NCBI GenBank assembly: GCA_963971405.1
Contig: OZ020486.1
Coordinates: forward strand, 25,629,419-25,693,418
Source: Psococerastis gibbosa
Taxonomy: Eukaryota; Arthropoda; Insecta; Psocodea; Psocidae
Length of the DNA: 64,000 nucleotides
Direction of reading: 5' to 3'
The notes beneath the pieces were generated by a model that saw nothing but the letters and a program-made list of their open reading frames with translations, had not been told where the DNA came from and did no database searches. Within the stretch, counting starts at the first letter, position 1, and every line of letters begins with the position of its first letter. A program made the position numbers and the translations under genes. Shown piece by piece: positions 45,142 through 54,389 of the stretch.

Positions 45142-45418
45142 CTGAGGTAATTATTCCAGTCAGAAGGCTCCAAAGTGAGTTGTTTTATCAAATTCAAGTG
45201 ACTGATATCCCTCCTTCTTGAAAGCCAACCATTCTGCCACTTCTTTTTTGGTTTCTTCTTTTTTTAATGTATATACAAACTGCTGCAGCGTACAGTAGTT
45301 GCAATTCATCCTTAATATTAATGTACACGTATACAAACACAGAACCGGAAGACAACAGCTGGTGGACTGATCGTATGTTTTTTAGCTTGGACTTGGACGT
45401 ACGCCCATTTGGACGCAC

Positions 45419-45815
45419 GTTAAGGCAGTGTCAGTCTAGACTCCTGGAGCTACAAACCGTGTCAGATATCCACCTACAATGGGTCCCTGGCCACTGACAT
45501 CCGTGGGAACGAGGGGGCTGACAAACTAGCAAAGGCGGGGTGCCTACTACCGCAACCTCTGCATCCCCTCATCTTCCCCACCACTTGCAGACTAATTCAA
45601 GCAAATGCCAAGAACGCGACCAGAGATGTCTGGAAAGTAAGAGCAGCTGTCAAACGATGGGATCCGCTCCTAGCAAAAACCATCCCCAGCAACTTGCGCC
45701 GGGACATCGCTGTGGCAGCGTTCCTAATGGCCACAGGGAATGACTACCTCCAGAGCCACCTGCATAGAATAGGTATCGCCGAGTCACCCGAATGCCCCCT
45801 CTGCTTCAACTTCAA
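45419..45815 (+). mobile_element. I-like LINE, RNase H end and C-terminus (part 2)
   Basis: Continues the LINE beyond the Harbinger insertion: SRLLELQTVSDIHLQWVPGH, then in a shifted frame DIRGNEGADKLAKAGCLLPQ, the last RNase H motif with its conserved Asn/Asp. After this come RWDPLLAKTIPSNLRRDI and ESPECPLCFN, the start of the C-terminal zinc motif. It breaks off near 45,815 in other repeat sequence. Confidence 0.85.
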
Positions 45816-45829
45816 CTCTGTCAACATTA

Positions 45830-46140
45830 ATAACGACTACAATGCATGTGAATTCAAAAGGAATCGTTTTTGAGAAATAATTTTTTCGACGTTTTTTTTG
45901 GAGTTTTTTTAGAATAACCCCCCCCCCCCCCCCAAATCGAGTTAGCCCAATGTAAAACAATAAATGGTCTCGAGATATGATATTTGTGAACCTACATGCA
46001 AAATTAAATAAAAATCGACCGAGTAGTTGCCTGGAAATCGATGAAATGACAGAGCGACAGACAGGCGTCAAAACGTAATTCCGTTGAAATCTCGGAATTG
46101 AAAATTTCGACCATCACAAAGCTTTCCTTATGCTACCTAT
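45830..46140 (-). repeat. CTGTCTGTC interspersed repeat, reverse copy
   Basis: Reverse complement of the family seen at 4,970, 56,455, 60,595 and 63,033: CATCACAAAGCTTTCC at its right end, the GAGCGACAGACAGGC core and a GGTCTCGAGATATG stretch. Contains a run of about 17 C (45,919-45,935). Confidence 0.6.
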
Positions 46141-46341
46141 TAATTGGAAAGCTATAATCATCAAATTGTCAAGTACCACGGAAATAGGCCTGCGTAGCAA
46201 CATATTGCAAGTGACAGAATGACAAGAACGAATAAAACGAAAAACACTTCACTTGGCCCACCTTGTTCTTTCTAAACAAAATGTTATTCTCTCATAACGA
46301 TTTTTACCGTTGAAAGAGACAGACTAAAAAAAAAAATAAAA

Positions 46342-46980
46342 ATGAACCGAGAGTTGCAATTGCTTTTAGATGGAGCCAGCTCTATGTGGGGAGGAGCTCC
46401 TGCCCCCAGTCGGCTCGGCCGAACAAGGTAGGTTACAAATTTGTATTTTTGAATTTGTTAATTTCCAATAATTCTTAAATTAGTAATATACATAATGAAG
46501 TAGGGTCGGCCCAAAGGATTTCTCCCGTGCTGGGCTCCCCTTAATACTAATAACTTTAAATTAAACTAAAATTTATCAATTTCACTCATTACTGTTATTC
46601 ACTCATAACATATTCCACTCATAATAGCATCTTTAAATTTGCCCAGGTACCCTATTTTAATTTGTTGCTGTTTCAGACGGGATACACCCTATTCGAGGGG
46701 GGAAGTGGCACCCCCCCGATGCCCACGACGACAACCACCCACCGCCGCCGCTACCACCACCACCGCCACCTCCACTACCACCACCGCCACCTCCACTACC
46801 ACCACCGCCACTACCAACACCATCTCCACCACCAATCCGACACCCAACCCCGACGGCGAATGGGTTGAGCAACATCTGCCTGATGACAGCCCCGAAGGCG
46901 TGATGGAGGGACAGGAGACCCCACCCCGCAGCAAGAGAGCGGCGTCACCGGCGGGGATGGGGTCGACACCAAAACGGCAA
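46342..46980 (+). CDS. two-exon gene-like structure, Thr/Pro-rich product of unknown function
   Basis: Exon 1, 46,342-46,427: ATG, MNRELQLLLDGASSMWGGAP and 8 more codons, then AAG/GTAGGT. Exon 2, 46,677-46,980: acceptor GCTGTTTCAG, then RDTPYSRGEVAPPRCPRRQP, a long Thr/Ala run encoded by an ACC/GCC repeat, DGEWVEQHLPDDSPEG and PPRSKRAASPAGMGSTPKRQ, ending CAA/GTGCTT. The two exons join in frame and give 130 codons without a stop; no later exon is assigned. The basic, proline-rich end resembles nuclear localisation sequences, but no domain is recognised. The weak point is the low-complexity Thr run, where several frames are open by composition. Confidence 0.4.
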
Positions 46981-47039
46981 GTGCTTAGAAATATACTAAT
47001 ATTTACAATTTACCGATCATAAAAAAATTTGTAAATTAA

Positions 47040-47235
47040 AATCCAAAGGAATATTTGCGTCCGACAACCATGGGCGGAAAATGGAGGTCCTGGGGGGGGG
47101 GGGCATGGCCCCCCCAGCTCTGGCCTAGCCCCCCCAGCTCCCCAGGTCTGGCCTAGCCCCCCCAGCCCCCCAGGTCTGGCCTAGCCCCCCCAAGCCCCCC
47201 AGGTCTGTCCCTGCCCCCCTAGCATCCTAAGTAAC
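47040..47235. repeat. C-rich degenerate tandem repeat
   Basis: Three to four units of about 37 bp built on CCCAGGTCTGGCCTAGCCCC, preceded by a GGGCGGAAAATGGAGG segment and a G run. It looks like the end of a MITE with an internally expanded tract. Confidence 0.6.
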
Positions 47236-47890
47236 TATAAAATTTATATGTATTGTCCCATCTATTAAGCGAATAAAGTCCGAATTCTTTTAGAGGAAGT
47301 CGCTATGTTGGATGTATTTATGAAAAAATTATAATAACTCAAGTCTTAACAAAATCTTCGTCTGTAAAATCTAGCCAATTATCTCGAAGAAATTCTCCGG
47401 GCCCCCATTGTTTAGAGTATATTCTTCTAACTGTTACTGCTCTAAAAACGCGTAAAACCCCAATATTTCAGGGATAATTTTCAAAAAATTTCACTCGCGA
47501 GAGACCCCCGGGCCCCCTTGTCCAGCTATTTTCTACGTTACTACTATCAAAATGCGTACAATCCCACTATTACAAGCCACATTTTAAAGAAATTTCACCC
47601 GGAGGAGACCGGCACTGCGGCCAATTGCCAATCAGTTATATTTGTTGCGTCTAAAATCCAATTGTTACTGTACTCAAAATGCTTAAAACTCCACTATTTC
47701 AGGCATATTTTTCTAAAATTTTCACACGGGGAAGACTCCCTGGCCCCCCTTGGTCGCAATTGCATTAATTGCCTGTAAAATCTCTAAGGTACTGCTATCG
47801 AAATGCGTAAAATAAAACTATTTCAGGTCTGTTTACTCCCCCCCCCCTTTCAGGGCCCCTAAACCCTCTGGCTCCTTCGCAAAGGACACT
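47236..47890. repeat. degenerate about 110 bp repeats
   Basis: Irregular repetition of a unit containing AATGCGTAAAACCCCACTAT, a Phe-rich T run and a GGGGAGACCCCCTGG-like end. The same monomer returns at 48,730-49,040 and at 3,320. No coding content. Confidence 0.6.
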
Positions 47891-47894
47891 AAGG

Positions 47895-48056
47895 TGTTAA
47901 AACGCAGGTTATTTAATCATATAATTACTAAAAATCAAACTTATATTTTATTAAATCGTCATCTTTATTTTTCTTTCTACCAACATCAGATCGAATTACC
48001 GAATGTAAACAAACAAAGTAGCCGACAAACGGAGGACTATTTTCCAAGTTCTCACA
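47895..48056 (-). repeat. 3' LTR of the miniature element
   Basis: Left direct repeat, 162 bp. Differs from the other LTR by a few substitutions and three single-base gaps in A runs, so the insertion is not brand new. Confidence 0.9.
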
Positions 48057-48343
48057 TACTCCCCCTTAGACTTGATCAAATCAAGTCTACTTCCTTGCAA
48101 ACGCAATTTACAAACCCTCTTCCCCCATCTGGGCACACAAGCACAACATCTCCAATTTTTAACCGCCCCCCGTGAAGCTCTAGATCGGGAACTCAAAACA
48201 CCGATGTATTCCCTTTGAAATCTGTTCTTCAAATCAACCCTTACATTATGCAAGTAGTTAATACGGTCCACTTCATCATCATCTTCTTCTTCATTATCAT
48301 GATCATCATCATCATAATCAATATCATCATCAAAAACTTTCAT
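48057..48343 (-). pseudogene. integrase C-terminal remnant in the miniature element
   Basis: The minus-strand frame reads an Asp/Glu-rich start, then NRFQREYIGVLSSRSRASRG and a WGKRVCKLRLQGSRL segment. The middle part resembles the region after the catalytic core of retroelement integrases (Arg-Phe-x-x-Glu-Tyr-x-x-x-Leu). The catalytic core is gone. It shows that the miniature element arose by internal deletion of a full-length one. Confidence 0.5.
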
Positions 48344-48498
48344 ATTGGGTGAATGAAATATACTTCACAAAATTTTAAAGCCATTACATAATTTCCATCT
48401 TCCTTAATCGGAATATCGTAGCCAAATGTGCTGTGGTGGTATCGTCCTTCGTGTATCTTCCCTGCTAATGTATATGAAATATTGCTTAGAAACTCACT

Positions 48499-48516
48499 GT
48501 CCTGTCACGGTCGCCA
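48499..48516 (-). promoter_or_regulatory. primer-binding site, tRNA-Arg
   Basis: Minus strand TGGCGACCGTGACAGGAC. Its complement ends in the sequence CACGGTCG plus CCA that terminates insect tRNA-Arg, so minus-strand DNA synthesis would be primed by this tRNA. Confidence 0.85.
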
Positions 48517-48519
48517 AAA

Positions 48520-48684
48520 TGTTAAAACGCAGGTTATTTAATCATATAATTACTAAAAAATCAAACTTATATATTTTATTAAATCGTCATCTTTATTTTT
48601 CTTTCTACCAACATCAAATCGAAGTACCGAATGTATACAAACAAAGTTGCCGACAAACGGAGGACTATTTTCCAAGTTCTGACA
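48520..48684 (-). repeat. 5' LTR of the miniature element
   Basis: Right direct repeat, 165 bp, next to the primer-binding site. An AATAAAG word in the LTR (minus strand) could act in 3' end formation. Confidence 0.9.
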
Positions 48685-48699
48685 AAGGTCATTAATTTT

Positions 48700-49310
48700 A
48701 AGCTGTATGTATGACGTTTCCCCCCCCCCCCTTCGAAACCCTATCGTTCACTGCTGTTAAAATGCGTAAAACCCCACTATTTTTCCATTATATTTTCATA
48801 TTTTTCCTCCGGGGGAGACCCCCTGGATCGTGCAATATGAATAAGCATTATTGCTGCATTATTACTGATGTTAAAATGCAGAAAACCCCATTATTTTGGC
48901 CTTATATTTTCAAATTTTTCCTCCGGGGGAGACCCCTGGCCCCCCTGATTCCAAAATATGAATAAGCATTATTACTGCTGTTAAAATGCGTAAAACCCCA
49001 CTATTTTGCCCTTATATTTTAGATTTTTCCTCGGGGACACCCCCGGACGCCCCATTGGTATCTCTCTGCATCAGGCGCATGGGTTATTCAAGTAAGGCAC
49101 TGTAAATTAATGGGCCTTGTTTTGCTAACAAACACTCCAATTGCACAATCGGTAAAAATTAATTTGGCTTGGTAGGCTACACCCACTTTTCCCGGAATGC
49201 CCCCCCCCCCCAGAAAATCTGTCCTGGACCCGTCCTTGGGGGGCCCTCGCGCAGAATCTCGCTCCTGGCCTCGCGAACCCACGGGCCGGCCCTGGTTACG
49301 CCACTGAGCA
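48700..49310. repeat. C/G-tract interspersed repeat, copy 2
   Basis: Two to three about 110 bp monomers (AATGCGTAAAACCCCACTAT) followed by the segment shared with 3,320-3,640, ending CGGGCCGGCCCTGG then GCCACTG. The end fits a hAT-like MITE terminus. The other end was not found with certainty. Confidence 0.6.
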
Positions 49311-49740
49311 TTGCTATTATAATCTTTCGTGAACTTGACAGGACATTTTTATTTTTTTGTTTTAATGAGAAGTAGGGGTGAAGGGCGAGGCTTCTGGAAA
49401 ATTTACAGATTTACTGCTTTTTAAAAAAAAATTTATTTGGCGCTTAGCCCCCCCCCCCAGACCATTTGAGATTTTCAGATTTTCCGCCAATGCCGTCAAC
49501 ATGGTGTCAATTTTAAATTAATTTTGGTAGCTTTTGAGACAAATTTTGCGACTCCAGTGTGAACTCAACCATGAACCGGTAGGTCCAGGTTTGAGACTGA
49601 ACCCTATATAAATTAAATTCTTTACAAAGGTTCTGTGTCCACACAAACGAGGGACGGCCACTTCCCCACGCATTGCCCCATCCATGGACATCCACTGGCT
49701 TGGGTCACACAAAGACAGCATTAGCGCAAAGGCCGCAGAG
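49311..49740. other. no gene recognised
   Basis: AT-rich sequence with a C run at 49,450. A minus-strand ORF at 49,513-49,695 has no recognisable features. No repeat relationship found inside the window. Confidence 0.4.
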
Positions 49741-49747
49741 TCAATGG

Positions 49748-49835
49748 GTTCGATGGCATGGTGGTAGCGTTCTGGTATACTTGTGCAGGTCTCTACACAC
49801 TAGAAGATCTAAGATCCGACCATAGATAGAATTGG
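49748..49835 (+). repeat. SINE-like short repeat, diverged copy
   Basis: GGTTCGATGGCATGGTGGTA and then ACTTGTGCAGGTCTCTACAC mirror the pattern of the two closer copies at 55,333 and 63,462. TGGCATGGTGG resembles the A box of a tRNA-type promoter. Confidence 0.4.
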
Positions 49836-49849
49836 AATAGAATTAGAAA

Positions 49850-50047
49850 TGTAGGCAAGGTAGAAACCAAGAATCAAGTAGAAGATAATGAAAGGGTTGT
49901 TTTAGTAAAACAAAATAAGCTTAATAAAATAAAATTAAGTGTTATCTTTAAAACACATAATTTATGCTTTATTGCACCTGCGTGAGAGAACTGGTCGGAA
50001 AATGTACCTACCTGTCAATTCAATTTTTTTTTATTTAGCCTATATAG
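49850..50047 (+). repeat. interspersed repeat, left part, split by element at 50,050
   Basis: Matches 61,280-61,440, including TTGTTTTAGTAAAAC, a CTATTGCACCTGCG stretch and TTATTTAGCCTATA. Its continuation is found beyond the inserted element from 52,046. Confidence 0.75.
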
Positions 50048-50049
50048 TA

Positions 50050-52043
50050 GGGGAGCCCAAGCGGGGATTTGTGGATTTACTCGAGCGCGGCAGATTAAGA
50101 TACGGGAGAATACCTTGAACCTGTTAATTGCCTCCACCAAATATGAGCCCCGTATGTTTGGCCGGCCGTCAAGAATAAAGGATCAGATTAGTAAAAAAAA
50201 ATTGATCATCGGATATTCTCGAGCGCGTCAGATTAAGGGATGGTGGGTGAGTTAATTACATGCTAAAAAGTGTATATTTCACTAATCTGACAATTTCGTA
50301 GTGACATAAAGAAAGGAGGGGTCTACAAAGTTGTAAAAAAAAAAACGTCACCTCGGCATTCTCGAGCGTGACTAAATTATTTTTTTTTCGAAAGGAAATA
50401 ATTCAGGGATAACGAAAAATATATAATCTGACGATTTCCACAAGCCGAAGTAACAAAGATTCTTCGAGAAAGTTTAATGCTGGCAGCTGTGTCATGCCTA
50501 TAATATACTCGTCTACCCACTATGATTTCTGTTGCCATGACGCCGTGCAACTCTATAGAACCCACCTACGACCACTCACTGATCAATCCAAGCGAGGGCG
50601 CAGCCGCCCGACAAATGGACTTACAAGTTAGATACATCCAAGTCGAGTGGGGGAAAAATAGAATCATCCCAATCGGGACAAAATTGGAAATGGCTTCGTA
50701 GCGCTATTCGGTGAATCTTTCCCCAACTTTCCCCCCAGGTCTCATACCTATGTAAAATCTGACGGCTTCCAGATAATTAGGAAAGTGAAAAAGGGCAAAA
50801 ATGCGAAAAAATGCCCGTTTTCGACGAAAAAACGCGTTTTTCGGGGGCGATTTTCGCGGAGAAAAAATTGATTGGAAAAAATTAAAACCACTTTGCCTCT
50901 TTCCACTATCCTTGCTCTTTACAACTGTGTAACCTGTTTTGCTGTCAGTCTACCAGTTTCCCCACAGCTAGGTATGTAAGGGGGGTGTGCAAGAGGCCTA
51001 CATGCGGGAAAAGGGTATACCCGGCTGTGCATGCTTAGAGATAAAAAATTCCACAGCCTGCAATTTTGAACCGACATGAATAGTTAATGTGTCGCTAAAT
51101 CCCCCCTCCCCCTTTAAAATCGGGTCAAACACGAAATTTCACGCGATATTCTCAAAATTATTCCCGTTTTCGATCATTTCGAAAAATCTACCCTTATTTT
51201 AGGGGTGAAAATGTTTTCTAACCAGGATTTACCTACGGAAGCATTAGCTTAATGTTGACTATAGTATCTTTAGCAATGTTAAGGTAATTTCAGCCACCCA
51301 CAGTGCTTTCAATACCGTAAAATTAATTAATATTCAATTATGGTGTATTAAAACTATAAAAGAGATAAAAAAATTATATAGTCTGAAATATCCAAGTAAG
51401 ACCAACAATTATTGCTTCATTATAAGTGGCACAAATACAGCTTTTAAACAAATACAAACACATGACTTCCTCCTCCCCCCTTCCCCCTAAAATTTCGGTC
51501 GAGACACATAAAAACTCAAGGAATTCTCCCGTTTCTGCAGTTACAAAAATTCCACAGTCTGCAGTTTTCAATACGCGAGGATGTTTAATATGTCGCTAAA
51601 TGCAGTATGAATGATGCTTTCAAGGGAGTATACAAGGGATGTTTTCATCATCCCCCTCCCCCTTTAAAATCGGGTCAAACACGAAATTTTCCACTAAATT
51701 ACTGAAAATATTCCCGTTTTCGATAATTTCGAAAAATCTACCTTCTTTTTCGTGGTCAAAATGTATCGTAAATTTGCAGATTCAGATACTGTTTACAAAT
51801 GTAAACAATAAATCAACAAATCTTCCAATTTAGGCCTACCATTTTGGCTAAAGTGCGCATATCTTCAAGTTTCACGTTAAAAAAAAACGTTTTTTTACAT
51901 TTTTGAAAATCGATAGCCGCTTACTCCACCGCTGAAGAAGTATACTTTATATAACATTTTCTTCTTTTTAACACCTAAGCTTTGAAACCCAACAGGTCTC
52001 TATGACGCTCGAGTAAATCCCCATTTAGCATCATGGGCTCCCC
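50050..52043. mobile_element. 1,994 bp DNA element with TA target duplication
   Basis: Ends: GGGGAGCCCAAGCGGGGATT on the left, and on the right the reverse complement of GGGGAGCCCATGATG with a nearby GGGGATTTACTCGAGCG. TA stands immediately outside both ends (50,048-50,049 and 52,044-52,045). The flanking repeat is continuous in the empty-site relative at 61,280-61,560. Inside, CTCGAGCG recurs near 50,081, 50,218, 50,361 and, reversed, 52,010. A GGGTCAAACACGAAATTT block occurs at 51,121 and 51,671. No transposase is visible, so it is non-autonomous. TA targeting fits the Tc1/mariner group, but the long interior and ends are not typical. Confidence 0.85.
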
Positions 52044-52045
52044 TA

Positions 52046-52345
52046 CTAATACAGCCAGAGTAATGAAATACGTTAGGACATACCTTTTACTTAAAGTGAA
52101 TCCTACGGTTTTCTCCCAAACTGAAACCGTCAATTACTTTTTCGATACCAATATTGATTTGTCGCTCGATCTCCATAACAGCAAGCAAGAGATGACAACT
52201 GATTTTGACCAATATAGTGTTCCTGGTGTAGGTTTTAAATTAGACATAAGAATGACCGCTCACAAAAAGATGCTGCGCTTGCCGGGACTGTCTGCAGGAG
52301 CCTGAATATAAGTTGTTGAAAACCATGGGGAAAGCTTCTTTACGA
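52046..52345 (+). repeat. interspersed repeat, right part
   Basis: Continues the repeat interrupted at 50,050. TTTTACTTAAAGTG and the GATACCAATATTG core match 61,450-61,575, and 52,129-52,345 also matches 3,025-3,175. Confidence 0.7.
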
Positions 52346-53155
52346 TATTTTCGACAAGCTCAGTAGACATTTCTTATTTTTAATTAATTCCCTGTTGTGC
52401 AAACAGCTTAATTCGGCTACTGCTCGGTTTCCCAGTAACTTGTAAAACTGCATTAAGTCACCCCTCGGCAACGTTACAATGTAGGCTAGTCAACAGTTTT
52501 GTTATGTATTAAAAAAAATGTTCGCCTACTTTTGAGATTTGCAGCTCCTGCTTGCTCTCTTACAGTAGGACCTAGGAGAAATATGCACATGTTGAGGTTC
52601 GTGAGTTGGGAACGTTTGCAAACAAGGACAAACAGGAAAGCAGAAATTGTCAACCACTCACTCAACCTTAATGGTAGTTAGTGACGCAACAACAGAAGGG
52701 GGCTGGAGGTACATAGCACCCAGCTGGAAAACAATTTACCTCAATTGAAACAATAAAATTGCCTATAACCCCCCCCCCCCCCCTTTTAAGTCTAAAACTA
52801 AATTACTTTTAACTGTTTATTTATTGTACTCTTTGGGTTTAACAAAATAACAATGCAATGTAGGCCATATTCCATGTATTCTAATAAGAAACTTTGTTTA
52901 TGAACCCCTCCCCCTCCGAAAAATTCCTGTCAACGGTCTCGTTGTAATTGCAGGGAATGGTTGGTGCTAATTATTAATAATATTATTAGAAATTCTGCAG
53001 TAGGCAGAATTTACGGTTTTTTAGTTGCCCCCTGCTGGAAACTGTCTGTTGTTGCATCCCTCAAACAAGGTGTAATACAAATGGTACATAGCAACTGAGC
53101 TATCAATCGGAATGTCATAGTTCGCCATAATTTACAACAAATAAACTTTCCACAG
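52346..53155. other. repeat-derived stretch without genes
   Basis: 52,370-52,435 matches 8,046-8,110. The segment AACTTTGTTTATGAACCCCT near 52,890 recurs at 3,628. A C run lies at 52,769-52,784. No coding signal. Confidence 0.5.
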
Positions 53156-53209
53156 ATTCTGTCCTCAACGGCCTATCTTCCGTCGCTACCTGCTCGACCT
53201 CTCGCCAAG
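53156..53209 (+). other. exon-like block, 18 codons, paralogue of 8,152-8,208
   Basis: Acceptor TTTCCACAG, then ILSSTAYLPSLPARPLAK in frame, then AAG/GTAAGT. The relative at 8,152 shares the ATTCTGTCCTCA start and the donor. Both splice signals are good, the exon is short, and the product is unknown. Confidence 0.35.
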
Positions 53210-54005
53210 GTAAGTCACCCGTCAGCAACAATATATAGTTTATATTATTTCGTCATAGCGTCAATCACGTTTATTCGATGCAGCTTGTATAAGATTCATA
53301 GCTCCGGCGTGGTCTATTACAATAGAAAACTATGTACTATGTAGGCTTGTGAATTTAAACAAGGTAGCTTTGGCGTACGATTTTGCGGTACCCACTGGCG
53401 TAGTCAAGTACAGTAGATTAATGAATTATTAACTGGAAAACGTTTCGAGGATCCAGACACGGGTAGAAGAAAAACACGACAGATTGTCATGGCGCCGACC
53501 GTTTAATAGGAAGCTTGCAGTTGTCATTGGCCATCCCAAAATAGGTTGGTTTCAAATCAAATCAAATCATAGGCATTTTTTCTTATTGTACTACAACAGG
53601 CGCACCATCCGGAACAATATTTAGATTTACCTATCTGCGCACAGTTACCGACAGCCATCGCTTGGGTCTTTTCCATCTTAATTAAGATGTCCGCAGTTCT
53701 GCCTGCTGCACTTATGTTAATTAATAACGACTGCAGTTGTACTGATGTAGCAATCATCCCAGTGTCAATCGCATAAGGCCGATTGTTTGATAACAATGCC
53801 TTCCATGGCTGCATCCAAAGTGGCCGTCATTATCTGCTCATCAGCAAACAGCTTGAGCCAGGCTTAATGTGTAGGCCCATTCTGCCCATTTGATTTGACT
53901 TCGTGTTTTCCACGAGGACTACAAAAATTAGACAGACTTTTCTCCTAATTTATGGCACTCCACTGCTGGCCACACACATTGTAAGGTATCTAGTATCTAT
54001 TGCCA
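53210..54005. other. no gene recognised
   Basis: A minus-strand 85-codon ORF (53,557-53,814) has no known domain and no supporting splice or repeat evidence. The rest is AT-rich with stops in all frames. Confidence 0.4.
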
Positions 54006-54093
54006 AATTTGAATCGATGCATAACATGGCTTAAAAAACGAAAAAGGGGGAATTTTCCACTTAATATTAATTTTGGTATTTTTGTGGTTTCAG

Positions 54094-54389
54094 GGATGAT
54101 GACGACGACGATCAGGACGAGTGCGCCGCCTCCATCTCGTGGCACTCGTCTTGGTTTTCGGATTTTAGTTCCACCTCGCCGCCTGCCCAGCTGCCCACCT
54201 CGCCGCCTGCCCAGCTGTCCACCTCGCTGCCTGGCCCGCAACCCACCTCGCCGCCTGCCCCGCATCCCACCTCGCCGCCTGCCCCGCACCCCACCTCGCC
54301 GCCTGCCCCGCATCCCACCTCGCCGCCTGCCCCGCTGCCACCCCGTAGGAGCCGCTGCACCGAGCTGGAGAGGCTGCTCTCCGGTAGAG
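54094..54389 (+). other. exon-like block: Asp-rich start, CAASISW motif, Pro/Thr/Ser repeats
   Basis: After GTGGTTTCAG, the frame starts with six Asp codons, then CAASISWHSSWFSDFSS, seven copies of a Thr-Ser-Pro-Pro-Ala-Pro/Gln-His/Leu-Pro repeat (27 bp period in part), and CTELERLLSGR, then AGAG/GTCAGT. Reading on without splicing stays open to a TAA near 54,468. The block is the intact relative of 3,739-3,937. It starts needing two bases from the previous exon and ends with one base left over. No known domain; an acidic and proline-rich segment like this would be disordered. Confidence 0.45.

Larger units (their letters stand above)
41686..45418. mobile_element. PIF/Harbinger DNA transposon, 3.73 kb
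   Basis: Terminal inverted repeats: GTGCGTCCAAATG then CGTACGTCCAA on the left (41,686-41,713) and the reverse complement with two mismatches on the right (45,393-45,418). Related copies of the CGTCCAAAT and CCGTACATT words occur just inside the left end (41,750-41,880). Two genes face each other: a MADF-type DNA-binding protein on plus and a HARBI1-like transposase on minus. This pair is the hallmark of PIF/Harbinger. It sits in the RNase H part of the I-like LINE, whose reading continues on both sides. The usual 3 bp target duplication is not clear: the left flank ends in ACACG and the right flank starts GTTAA. Confidence 0.9.
47895..48684 (-). mobile_element. miniature LTR retrotransposon (TRIM-like), complete
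   Basis: Two direct repeats of 162 and 165 bp (47,895-48,056 and 48,520-48,684) flank only 463 bp. On the minus strand each begins TGTsAGAACTTGGAAAA and ends GCGTTTTAACA, that is TG...CA. AAGG is duplicated directly outside (47,891-47,894 and 48,685-48,688). Next to the 5' LTR, after three bases, is a primer-binding site complementary to the 3' end of tRNA-Arg. Before the 3' LTR is the purine tract AAGGGGGAG. The inside retains only a remnant of a pol C-terminus. The element is therefore non-autonomous and would need proteins from a larger relative. Confidence 0.9.

Noticed and set aside
46657-46934. Gly- or Val-rich minus-strand ORFs
   Set aside because: Reverse reading of the ACC/GCC repeat of the plus-strand exon; low complexity only.
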